35,854 bases of DNA from positions 1-35,854 of the forward strand of contig PLXO01000198.1 of assembly GCA_003151425.1 (NCBI GenBank). The letters are read 5' to 3'. The DNA comes from Acetobacteraceae bacterium. Its GTDB lineage: Bacteria; Pseudomonadota; Alphaproteobacteria; Acetobacterales; Acetobacteraceae. This document shows positions 7,615 to 14,640 of the stretch, piece by piece (the stretch's first letter is position 1; every line of letters starts with the position of its first letter). A program made the translations under genes and the position numbers. The notes below the pieces were generated by a model that did not search any database, had not been told where the DNA came from, and saw only the letters and a program-made list of their open reading frames with translations.

Positions 7615-8901
7615 ATGACGTCCTCCATCACGAGTGCGCTTTTGCAGGCGGCCGGCCAGCGGGACCGCATCCTGGACTGCGCACGCCGGCTGATCGCGGT
7701 GCAGTCGCCCAATCCGCCCGGCGACACGCATGCGGTCGCGGCGATGGCGGCCGAGCTCATCCGCGCGCTGGCGCCGAGCGCCGCGGTCAACCTGTATCGC
7801 ATCTCCGAAACGGTCGGCAATCTCGTTGCGGTGGTGCGCGGCACTGGGCCGGGGCGGCAACCCGAGCGGCGGCCAGGGGAGCAAACGGCGCGGCGGTTGG
7901 TGCTGAGCGGGCATCTCGACACCTATCCCCTGGGCGACGCGGCGGGTTGGACCGTCGCGCCCTTCGCCGGGGAGGTGCGCGACGGCCGGCTGTACGGGCG
8001 CGGCGCGGCTGACATGAAGGGGGGGATTGCGGCATCCATCGTCGCCCTCGCTGCGCTGGCGACGCATGCCGACGCCTGGCCCGGCGAGGCGGTGCTGGCG
8101 CTCGCGGGCGACGAGGAGAGCATGGGCACGCTCGGCACGCAGTGGCTGCTGGAGAACGTTCCGGCGGCGCGCGGCGACGCGGTGATCATCGGCGACGCGG
8201 GGTCGCCGCTGGTCCTGCGCTTCGGCGAGAAAGGCTTCCTGTGGGTGCGCGTCATGGCGCGCGGCAAACCAGCCCACGGCGCGCACGTCCATCTCGGGGT
8301 GAACGCGCTGGACCGGCTGCGCGCCGCGCTGGATGCGGTCGCGGAGCTGCGAGCGCTGCATGCGCCACCTCCGCCCGGCGTGGCCGAAGCGATCGCGGCG
8401 GCGAAGCAGGTCAGCGAGACGCTGGGCGGCGCGGGTGAGGCGGAGGTGCTGGGATCGGTGACCGTCAATCTCGGTCGGATCGCAGGCGGATCGTCCCCCA
8501 ACTTGGTGCCGGCGATGGCCGAGGCCGCGCTGGATATCCGGCTGCCGGCCGGGGTGTCGGCGGCGGCGGCCGAGGCCGCGCTGGCCGCCGCGGTGGCCGG
8601 CCACGCGGGCGTAACGTTCGAAGTATTGCGGCGCTTCGAGCCGACGGTGACCGAACCCGCTGCCGAGATCGTGCAGAGGGTCCGATCGGCCGCGGAACAG
8701 GTGCTGGGGCGCGCGCCGGCGGTGAATATGCGCGTCGGCGGCTCCGACGCACGGCTGTTCCGGCGCGCCGGCATCCCGACCGTGGTCTACGGCCCGACGC
8801 CGTTCAACATGGGTGGCGTGGACGAGTACGTGCTGCTCGACGACCTGGAGGTCGTTGCACGCGTGCACGCGCTGGCGGCGTTCGATTTCCTGAATGGCTG
8901 A
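7615..8901 (+). CDS. M20-family metallopeptidase/deacylase (ArgE/DapE-like)
   Basis: This 428-residue enzyme is of the M20 amidohydrolase group, whose members cleave N-acyl amino acids or dipeptides. Metal-site motifs are present: SGHLDTYP (His100, Asp102), GRGAADMKGG (Asp133), GDEESMG (catalytic Glu167, ligand Glu168) and IGDAGSP (Asp194). His221 in GKPAHGAH matches the dimerisation-domain histidine. The usual final His ligand, four residues before the Glu of the closing DE motif, is replaced: the sequence reads FNMGGVDEYV, with Gly at that place. GGGAG lies 7 bases before the ATG. The frame is open far upstream, but only as a shadow of the M28 gene. The exact substrate is unknown. Confidence 0.85.
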   Translation: MTSSITSALLQAAGQRDRILDCARRLIAVQSPNPPGDTHAVAAMAAELIRALAPSAAVNLYRISETVGNLVAVVRGTGPGRQPERRPGEQTARRLVLSGHLDTYPLGDAAGWTVAPFAGEVRDGRLYGRGAADMKGGIAASIVALAALATHADAWPGEAVLALAGDEESMGTLGTQWLLENVPAARGDAVIIGDAGSPLVLRFGEKGFLWVRVMARGKPAHGAHVHLGVNALDRLRAALDAVAELRALHAPPPPGVAEAIAAAKQVSETLGGAGEAEVLGSVTVNLGRIAGGSSPNLVPAMAEAALDIRLPAGVSAAAAEAALAAAVAGHAGVTFEVLRRFEPTVTEPAAEIVQRVRSAAEQVLGRAPAVNMRVGGSDARLFRRAGIPTVVYGPTPFNMGGVDEYVLLDDLEVVARVHALAAFDFLNG

Positions 8902-8941
8902 TACCTAAACACCTCTTCTCCCCCTCCCCTTGAGGGGAGAG

Positions 8942-8960
8942 TTATCAACTTGACTGAACA
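8942..8960 (+). repeat. Left terminal inverted repeat of the IS1595-type element
   Basis: The sequence TTATCAACTTGACTGAACA matches the reverse complement of the right end except at one base. Four bases (AGAG) separate it from the CCCCTTGAGGGG flank. The real tip could extend outward into the GGGGA string, since both ends have GGGGA just outside with a 2-base length difference. Confidence 0.85.
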
Positions 8961-9045
8961 TGATCAATTGCGGCACACTCTCTTCCTTGATTCCGAGACT
9001 GGCAAGCGGTCGGCTAGGGACGCCCTCCGATGGGGTACGCGAAAG

Positions 9046-9849
9046 ATGACAGTTGGGATTGTGGCTATCTGCAATACAGGTCTCCCCGGCGGTCAGTCGG
9101 ACGAGCGTATAGTCATCTGCACGGATTGGCGTATCAGCACCCAACTCGGAAGCAGCGATACCCTTTATAAGCTGGCATCTGTAACGCCGCACTTCAGATG
9201 CGTGTTTGCGGGCGACCCCAGCGAGGCAAAAGCGGTTATCAGTCGTCTTCAGCGGATTTTCAGGGCTGCCGAAGTTGTGGATGAAACGAATATACTAACC
9301 CTTGTTAGGAGCGCGCTGTACGAACAACGGGCGGAGAAGCGCAACGCTCTCGCCCAAACCCGCTACGGCATGGACCACGACGATGTGTTGAAGGTTGGGA
9401 AGGAAAGGCTCCCCTCTGAGAACTTCGCGCGGTATTTAGACGCCGCTGCGGCAGTCAGGTTGGACACAGAATTCATCGTTGCTGGGTTTGGTGACTCAGA
9501 CAATTACATTGTTGAGACAGACTTTGCATGCAAAGTTGGGTTTTCAGGTGACTTTGCGTGCATTGGGGACGGGGAGCATCTCGCACGCGCGTCACTCATA
9601 GCACGCCGGCTGCAAGATATCACCCTTCTCAATAATGCGTTATATTACATATACGAGGCAAAAAAGGCAGCCGAACGCGTGAATTCTGTCGGCCGGTCAA
9701 CGCTGTTGACCGTTCTCACGAATGACGGCGGTGACAGAGCGGTTCTCGCGGGCCGCTATGACGTCTTCGACGGCATGTACAGAAAATACGGACCTCGGAA
9801 TGTGCCATCTGATCTTGAGATAGAGGAGAACGTATTTGAAGGATCGTGA
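9046..9849 (+). CDS. Proteasome-like N-terminal-nucleophile (Ntn) hydrolase, IS passenger
   Basis: This 267-residue protein begins MTVGIVAI, so removing Met exposes a threonine as in proteasome beta subunits and HslV. Counting that Thr as 1, the remaining catalytic residues fall as expected: Asp26 in VICTDWRIS (beta-subunit Asp17 with the D-x-R motif) and Lys41 in LYKLAS (Lys33), a spacing of 15 against the usual 16. FRCVFAGDPSEAKAVISRL matches the GxAGDxxDA segment. About nine extra residues lie before Asp26, and the protein is longer than HslV (~175) or a typical beta subunit. An in-frame TTG at 8950 lies inside the terminal repeat and would bury the Thr, so the 9046 ATG is preferred. Peptidase activity and substrate are inferred. 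Confidence 0.75.
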   Translation: MTVGIVAICNTGLPGGQSDERIVICTDWRISTQLGSSDTLYKLASVTPHFRCVFAGDPSEAKAVISRLQRIFRAAEVVDETNILTLVRSALYEQRAEKRNALAQTRYGMDHDDVLKVGKERLPSENFARYLDAAAAVRLDTEFIVAGFGDSDNYIVETDFACKVGFSGDFACIGDGEHLARASLIARRLQDITLLNNALYYIYEAKKAAERVNSVGRSTLLTVLTNDGGDRAVLAGRYDVFDGMYRKYGPRNVPSDLEIEENVFEGS

Positions 9850-10048
9850 GTCATCACCCGAATACAGTGCTGAAGAAACCGCGTTCCGTCGCGACGAGGT
9901 AATCCGCCGTATGGCGAACACCCCACCGCAACCGCGCATCAGTCCGAAGTCGACTCTCAAAACGGCAAAAGAATCTGCCGAGGGTCCCGGATTATCCCGG
10001 AAACGTCGCGCTGGCGCCGCTTCCGCCAAACCCTCGGTTCAAGGTTAG
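9836..10048 (+). CDS. 70-residue hypothetical protein co-translated with the Ntn hydrolase
   Basis: This small protein starts at a TTG that overlaps the end of the Ntn hydrolase gene by 14 bases. The start is supported by AGGAG at 9824-9828, 7 bases upstream. The middle reads AFRRDEVIRRMANTPPQPR, a pattern seen in many small proteobacterial hypothetical proteins of mobile regions. The rest is Lys/Arg/Ser/Ala-rich and probably disordered. The overlap implies translational coupling, hence a possible partner, substrate or adaptor of the hydrolase; that is inference. It ends 32 bases before the transposase gene, which runs the other way. No function is known to me. Confidence 0.65.
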   Translation: MKDRESSPEYSAEETAFRRDEVIRRMANTPPQPRISPKSTLKTAKESAEGPGLSRKRRAGAASAKPSVQG

Positions 10049-10080
10049 AAGGGGGCGTTGTTAGCGTGTCCGCCAGCAGG

Positions 10081-11007
10081 CTATTCGTAGGTCATCCGCT
10101 TGCCAACCACACCCTTAACGGCCTTCGTGGTGCGTTCCACGTCCTCTACGCCGAGCATGCTCCTCTCATTGTATCGGAAATTAAACTCGCCAAGATACCG
10201 CTTCAAGTGCGTCTCAGAGACGTGGTGATACACGCCGTTGATCCCACGCTTGAGGATGGCAAAATAACTCTCGACGGTGTTGGTGTGGGCGCGACCGCGC
10301 ACATACTCGCCTATGCTGTGATTGACGGTCTCGTGGCTGGCGAACATCGGTCCAAGGATGCGATACTGGCCTTCCCCGTCCGTCATAAACGCCGATGCGC
10401 GGTCAAGATGTTCGACCAGGACCGGCTTCAAGTTTTGTGCCGAGACGGACACCACATGGCGCGAGCGCACCCGGCCACCGCGCTCTACCAGGGAGAACAC
10501 TGCTTCCTTACCGGTCCCACCTATGTTGCCGCTATCGCGCTTGCTGGAGTGCTTGTTCTTCTCCTTGCCGCCGATGAAGGTTTCATCGGCTTCGACCGTC
10601 CGGCCTTCTCCGCCCATCGGGGTCGGAGCAAGCTCGCGCATACCTTCCCGAATGCGGTGGCACATGAACCAAGCGGTCTTGTAGGGCATGCCAAGCATGC
10701 GCCCGAGTTGGTGCGCGCTCATGCCCTTCTTGCTGCTGCACATCAGGTGCGTCGCGAGAAGCCACTTGGTCAAAGGGATGTGCGACCGCTCGTAGATGGT
10801 GCCTACCGCTGCCGTGAACTTCCGGCGGCACGCGCGGCAGTGATACCAACCCGGCCCCATCGACTTGCCGCCCAGCGGGCCAACGCTATCGAAGCTGCCG
10901 CAGTAGGGGCAATATGGGCCGGCAGGCCAGCGGATCGCCTCAAAGTGCGCTCGGGCCGCGTCCGGGTCGGTAAAGATCGGGTTCGTCAGATCGGTGGTGC
11001 GAGACAT
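10081..11007 (-). CDS. IS1595-family (ISXO2-like) DDE transposase
   Basis: This 308-residue transposase appears complete. An N-terminal zinc ribbon is formed by CPYC (about residues 33-36) and CRAC (57-60). The ISXO2-type DDE catalytic domain follows, with EADETFIGGK (first Asp near residue 140), FMTDGEGQY (second Asp near 210) and HTNTVESYFAILKRGINGVY (Glu near 246). The closing YLGEFNFRYNER block is typical of the family. It lies on the minus strand just inside the right terminal repeat, so its promoter must sit within about 60 bases of the element's right end. Nothing suggests inactivation. Confidence 0.95.
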   Translation of the reverse strand: MSRTTDLTNPIFTDPDAARAHFEAIRWPAGPYCPYCGSFDSVGPLGGKSMGPGWYHCRACRRKFTAAVGTIYERSHIPLTKWLLATHLMCSSKKGMSAHQLGRMLGMPYKTAWFMCHRIREGMRELAPTPMGGEGRTVEADETFIGGKEKNKHSSKRDSGNIGGTGKEAVFSLVERGGRVRSRHVVSVSAQNLKPVLVEHLDRASAFMTDGEGQYRILGPMFASHETVNHSIGEYVRGRAHTNTVESYFAILKRGINGVYHHVSETHLKRYLGEFNFRYNERSMLGVEDVERTTKAVKGVVGKRMTYE

Positions 11008-11023
11008 GACCGTGCTCTGTCAG

Positions 11024-11039
11024 TGCCACCATAGTGGCA
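11024..11039. promoter_or_regulatory. Small hairpin in the transposase leader
   Basis: A perfect 6-bp stem (TGCCAC pairing with GTGGCA) with a 4-base loop lies 17 bases upstream of the transposase ATG and 10 bases inside the right terminal repeat. It could limit transposase translation or form part of the transposase-binding end. Both are guesses from position. Confidence 0.4.
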
Positions 11040-11048
11040 TATCCCGCT

Positions 11049-11067
11049 TGTTCAGTCAAGGTGATAA
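11049..11067 (-). repeat. Right terminal inverted repeat of the IS1595-type element
   Basis: The sequence TGTTCAGTCAAGGTGATAA is the reverse complement of the left end with one mismatch. It is followed by TT and then CCCCTTGAGGGA. Confidence 0.85.
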
Positions 11068-11116
11068 TTCCCCTTGAGGGAGGGGGATGGGGGGAGGGGT
11101 CGGTGCGGTGCGAACC

Positions 11117-11230
11117 CTAGTACATCCCGCCGGAATAGGCGACTCTATTCGGATGGGCCAAATTGGCAGCTTCCCGCTCGGCCTATGGAACCGGCCCAAG
11201 CGAGTGCAAAGTTCCGGCGGGATGTACTAG
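11117..11230. repeat. 114-bp MITE-like element with perfect 19-bp terminal inverted repeats
   Basis: The left end CTAGTACATCCCGCCGGAA (11117-11135) is exactly the reverse complement of 11212-11230. The 76 bases between have no coding capacity. The outer tips read CTAG on both sides. The GC-rich flanks also pair for a while (GGGGGGAGGGGTCGG on the left, its complement on the right), so the palindrome extends beyond the perfect part. It lies 50 bases from the IS1595-type element but shares no end sequence with it. A non-autonomous transposable element or a dispersed palindrome both fit. Confidence 0.7.
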
Positions 11231-11313
11231 GTGCCACGCTGGCGCCGACCCCTCCCCCCAGCCTTGGTCCGCTTCACGGCCCAAGCCCTCAAGGGGAGGG
11301 GCAGAATCACGAC

Positions 11314-12177
11314 TCAGCGCAGCTCGAACCCAAGCGCGCGCAACGTCTCGCGCATGCGGTCGCGGCCGCGCAGCGCGGCGGCATCCTTCACGCGGTCGAT
11401 CGATTGTTGCGTCCAGTCCTGCTCGCGCATGCCCTGCTCGCGCTGGAACGTGCGCACCGTGCCGTTGTAGCGGGTGATGTCGGGCTCTTGGTTGGCGCTG
11501 CCGTACTGTTCGCGGTGCAGCGGCACCTGGCGCGGCAGGCGCGGTTTCACGCCGGTCTCGCCCGCCGGGTCGGGATACCCCACCGACATGCCGAACACCG
11601 CGAACACGCGCGGTGGCAACCCCAGCTCCGCTACCACCTGCTCCGGCAGGTTGCGCATGGCGCCGATATAGACGCAGCCGAGGCCCAAGGATTCCGCGGC
11701 GATCGTCGCACTCTGCGCGGCCAACGCGGCGTCGACGATGCCGACGATGAATTCCTCCAGATAATCCATGCCCTCGACCGGGGTCTGACGTTCGGCGGCA
11801 ATGGCGCTGAGCCGCGCGTGATCGCACAGCCAGACCAGCAACAACGGCGCGTCGCGGATGAACTTCTGCTGCCCGGCGAGCTCGGACAGGCGCGCCTTGC
11901 GGTCGGGATCCTCGACGGCGACCACGCTCCAGAGCTGGAGATTCGACGACGTGGACGCGGACTGCGCCGCGGCGATCAGCAGGTCGAGCGTGCCGGCCGG
12001 AAGCGGCCTGGGCAGGAAGGCACGGACCGAGCGATGGTTGAGGATGGTCGCCAGCGTGTCGTTCCACGTCGCCGGTGCAGCAACGACACCATCACGGTTG
12101 CGTTGCCACAACAGTGTGTCGGGGGCGGCTGGGGTGCCGTCGGGCGGACGCTCGGCGCTGCTCTGCGCTATGGGCAC
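11314..12177 (-). CDS. NfsA/FRP-type FMN nitroreductase family protein
   Basis: This 287-residue flavin oxidoreductase belongs to the nitroreductase superfamily, which reduces nitro-compounds, quinones or flavins with NAD(P)H. The FMN-binding N-terminal motif ILNHRSVRAFLPRPLP is clear. It is followed by AAQSASTSSNLQLWSVV, the Gly-rich AAESLGLGCVYIGAMRN and VFGMSVGYPDP, the layout of NfsA-type enzymes. The GTG start at 12177 was chosen because GGAG lies 6 bases upstream. A longer version from a TTG at 12303 adds about 42 poorly structured residues and has no visible ribosome site. It is divergent from the next gene and has no operon partner. The substrate is unknown. Confidence 0.85.
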   Translation of the reverse strand: MPIAQSSAERPPDGTPAAPDTLLWQRNRDGVVAAPATWNDTLATILNHRSVRAFLPRPLPAGTLDLLIAAAQSASTSSNLQLWSVVAVEDPDRKARLSELAGQQKFIRDAPLLLVWLCDHARLSAIAAERQTPVEGMDYLEEFIVGIVDAALAAQSATIAAESLGLGCVYIGAMRNLPEQVVAELGLPPRVFAVFGMSVGYPDPAGETGVKPRLPRQVPLHREQYGSANQEPDITRYNGTVRTFQREQGMREQDWTQQSIDRVKDAAALRGRDRMRETLRALGFELR

Positions 12178-12410
12178 GCGTGTCTCCGTCGTTGCAATGT
12201 CGGGATCGGCCGAATGATCCCGCAGACATCCCGGTTCGGCAATGCCGAGGCTCGGCGGCCCTTCGGGTTCAGGCTCCGCTTGGTTCAAGCCAGCTTGGCT
12301 CAAGCCCGCTTGCCGCGAGCGGCGGCCCCGAAAATGTTCTCTGGCTTTTGCATGTCAGTTAGTGTATCTTACCTCCCAAGCAATCCCAATTTGAGCCGGA
12401 GTTTCCCATC

Positions 12411-13208
12411 ATGACGCTTCTCGCCGCCGGAATCACCCAGACCGTCATCCAGGAGATGATGCCGCCCTACAGCCTCGACGCCGATCTGCTGGCGGGCGCG
12501 GTGACCATCCTGCCGCCGCCGCCGCCCGACGCCTCGGCGTCCTGGCGGCAGGCGCGCCTCACGCGGCTGGTGCGCGAGATCAGCGTGCTGATGCCGGCCG
12601 ACGCGGCCCAGGCCAAGCTGGCGGCGCAGATCGTCGTCTACCGCGAGACGGCGGACGACACGTTGGATCGGGCCAACGTGCCCGGGTTGACGGTGGAGCA
12701 GGTCTGCCGGGTGCGCCGGGCCGCGGCCGATCTGACGCGCACGTCCACGACGCTGGAGCGCGCGCTGTCGCGGCGGCAGGAGCAGCCGGCGGCGTTCTTC
12801 GGGACCGTGCTGGCGGACCAGGTCGATATCGCGGCGCTGGATGCGGTGTGGTGCAAGGGCGCACGGGCCGATCGGTCCGGGGCGGCTTCGGTGGGGGCCG
12901 CTTCGGTGGGGGCGGCTTCGGTGCCACAGCCTGCCGCTCCGGACACTGCCGCATCAGAACCTGCCGCACCCGAGGCTGCCGCTTCAGAGCCTGCCGCTCC
13001 AGAGCGTGGTACTGGGATTGGCCCGGTGGGGCTTGTGCCGGCGGCGCGCGCCCCCGCAGGGTTTGCCCCGGCGGGGCTACGTCCCGAGAGCGAGAGCGCA
13101 CCACGAGCGACGCCGCTGCCGGACCCGACTGTCCACCCGATGGCGGGCCTGTCGGGTGGCTCAGGCGCGCCGATCCACGATGGCCGGCCGGAAGCACGGG
13201 CGGCGTGA
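12411..13208 (+). CDS. Hypothetical protein with helical N-terminus and Ala/Pro/Glu repeat tail
   Basis: I do not recognise a family for this 265-residue protein. Residues 1-150 look folded and helical (RQARLTRLVREISVLMPADA, then AAADLTRTSTTLERAL), with no membrane segment and no signal peptide. From about residue 155 the sequence is low-complexity: GAASV repeats, then AASEPAAPE repeats, then Pro/Ala-rich sequence to the end, probably disordered. GGAG lies 9 bases before the ATG. The gene sits directly upstream of the 13.3-14.6 kb repeat field, and its tail may itself be expanded repeat DNA. Codon pattern and the ribosome site support a real gene at least for the first half. Confidence 0.65.
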   Translation: MTLLAAGITQTVIQEMMPPYSLDADLLAGAVTILPPPPPDASASWRQARLTRLVREISVLMPADAAQAKLAAQIVVYRETADDTLDRANVPGLTVEQVCRVRRAAADLTRTSTTLERALSRRQEQPAAFFGTVLADQVDIAALDAVWCKGARADRSGAASVGAASVGAASVPQPAAPDTAASEPAAPEAAASEPAAPERGTGIGPVGLVPAARAPAGFAPAGLRPESESAPRATPLPDPTVHPMAGLSGGSGAPIHDGRPEARAA

Positions 13209-13339
13209 CCATGTACCGCACGCAACCCCCCGCTGCTGGGGCGGATTGTCCGGCCGCCACTCGGTCAGACTCCCCCGCCCCCGTCGGGACGGGCTCGCGG
13301 CGAAGCGTGCGGCCCGCGGCGTCTCGACCGGCGTGAGGA

Positions 13340-14230
13340 ATGGCAAAACTTGCAAAATGCGCAGCTACCCTGTGCGACAACCTGGTGCGCCGGCGAGCGC
13401 GACCGTGGGATCTGGAACGCTGGGATCTGGGACCCTGCAACCTGCCGCCGGTCGAGTCGGCCCCAGGCGCTTGTCCGGGCGCATGCCGACGTGCGGTTGA
13501 CCCGGAGGTTCGCCCGACGGGGAAACAACTTGATTGGGCGGCGGCGCGCGCGGCAAAGCGGGCGGCAGAGCGGGGCGCGCGCAGCGCCTCGGCACGAGCC
13601 GGGACGGACGCCCGAGCCGGGACGGACGCCCGAGCCGGGACGGACGCCCGAGCTGGGACGGACGCGATGTGCGAAATGCGCAGCTACCCTATGCAACCCC
13701 CTTCCCACCTCGCCCCTGTCCCGGCCGAGCCTGCCCCGCTGGCACCTGCCGCGCTGGCGCCTGTACCAGCCGAGCCTGCCAGGAGGCGGCCTTCCCCGCT
13801 CGCGACTGACCCCGGCCCATGCAATCGGGGTCTTGAGCGCGGCGTTGACCCGATGGGGCAACGACGCGGTAGGGCGGCGGCGCGCTCCGCAAAGCGTGCG
13901 GCGAGGCGTTCGGCGCACGGCGCCTCGACGCCAGCCGGGACGGACACAATGTTCGAAACGCGCAGCTACCCTATGCATACGGCTGGGACACCAAGCCCTG
14001 CCCCACCGGTGCCTCCTACCGCCAAGCCCGGCACCGCCAAGCCCGGCACCGCCGAGGTCGGGACCGCACAAATGTGCGAAACGCGCAGCTACCCTATGCA
14101 CACGCCTGGGACATCAGGCCCTGCCCCGCCGGTACCTTCCACACCAAGCCTGGCACCGCCGAGGCCGGGACCGGCACAATGTGCGAAACGTGCAGCTACC
14201 CTATGCACACGCCTGGGACACCAGGCCCTG
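13340..14230. repeat. Repeat field A: diverged copies of the ~108-bp CATAGGGT repeat
   Basis: Five copies of a ~25-bp core occur near 13351, 13668, 13949, 14072 and 14179; on the plus strand the core reads GTGCGAAACGCGCAGCTACC and continues CTATGCAC. The last three are 123 and 107 bases apart; the first gaps (~317 and ~281) approximate multiples of the unit. The reverse complement of the core (CATAGGGTAGCTGCGCGTTT) resembles cores at 26.6-27.2 kb and 35.7-35.85 kb. All three plus-strand frames are largely open across the field (for example repeated CETRSYPM or CAKRAATLC peptides), so openness does not prove coding. No ribosome site or family match supports a gene here. Confidence 0.75.
13595..13666 (+). 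repeat. Four 18-bp tandem repeats inside repeat field A
   Basis: Four copies of the 18-base unit CGAGCCGGGACGGACGCC run head to tail, with one substitution in the last copy. In the open plus frame they read as six-residue repeats (RAGTDA). Eighteen is one sixth of 108, the larger period of the field, which may be coincidence. Confidence 0.85.
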
Positions 14231-14640
14231 CCCCTCCGGTGCCTCCTACCGCCGAGCCTGGCACCGCCGAGCCCGGCACGGGTCGGCGTTGGCCGCGGGG
14301 GCTTGCACCGGGCCATGCCTCATGCGCCGATCACGCGCGATTATGCACCCCTGGGCGGAAAGCTGGTGATGGCCGTATGGGGTTCTCGTCGGTCAGGGGA
14401 TGCGCGCGCAGCACAAGGCCCCGCTTGCGCGTCACCGCCGCGGCATCGCGCCGCGGCTCTTGCGTTGAGGCACTGCCGTCGGCGAACGACTACAACCGCT
14501 GATCGCGATCGCAAAAGCCATTGCCGGTGAGCGCGCCCCGGCTGACTGCATCGAAATGCGATCACCCTGCCGGATGGGCTGCGGTGGGGTCCGACCAACC
14601 TGTGCAACCGCACTGGACCCGTTCGTCGCCGGGACCTCGC
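14231..14640. other. Gene-free spacer between repeat field A and the giant glycosyltransferase
   Basis: No supported gene lies in these ~410 bases. One further diverged core (CGAAATGCGATCACCCTGCC near 14550) resembles the repeat core of the field. The stretch is the 3' side of the minus-strand giant gene. No clear terminator hairpin with a U-tract was found. Confidence 0.45.

Larger units (their letters stand above)
8942..11067. mobile_element. IS1595-type insertion element with two passenger genes (~2.1 kb)
   Basis: The element is bounded by 19-bp terminal inverted repeats that match at 18 of 19 positions (8942-8960 and 11049-11067). Inside are a minus-strand IS1595/ISXO2-like transposase and, convergent to it, two plus-strand genes unrelated to transposition: a proteasome-like Ntn hydrolase and a 70-residue protein. 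The interior is visibly less GC-rich than the flanks. A 12-base string, CCCCTTGAGGGG on the left (8926-8937) and CCCCTTGAGGGA on the right (11070-11081), lies just outside both ends and may include the target duplication. The IS1595 family is known for members with passenger genes; this cargo is what stands out. Exact tips are uncertain by a few bases. Confidence 0.85.

Noticed and set aside
8950..9045. TTG start adding 32 residues to the Ntn hydrolase
   Set aside because: That start lies inside the terminal inverted repeat, lacks a ribosome site, and would place the catalytic Thr internally without a recognisable propeptide cleavage site.
9836..10048. Pup-like protein modifier partnered with the proteasome-like hydrolase
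   Set aside because: Size and disorder are similar, but the C-terminus is SVQG rather than GGE/GGQ, and no PafA/Dop-type ligase or Mpa/ARC ATPase is encoded in the window.
13340..14530. Plus-strand open frame of ~396 residues across repeat field A
   Set aside because: The repeat core appears in different frames along it (CETRSYPM, then CAKRAATLC), so one protein frame is not maintained. No ribosome site or homology supports it.
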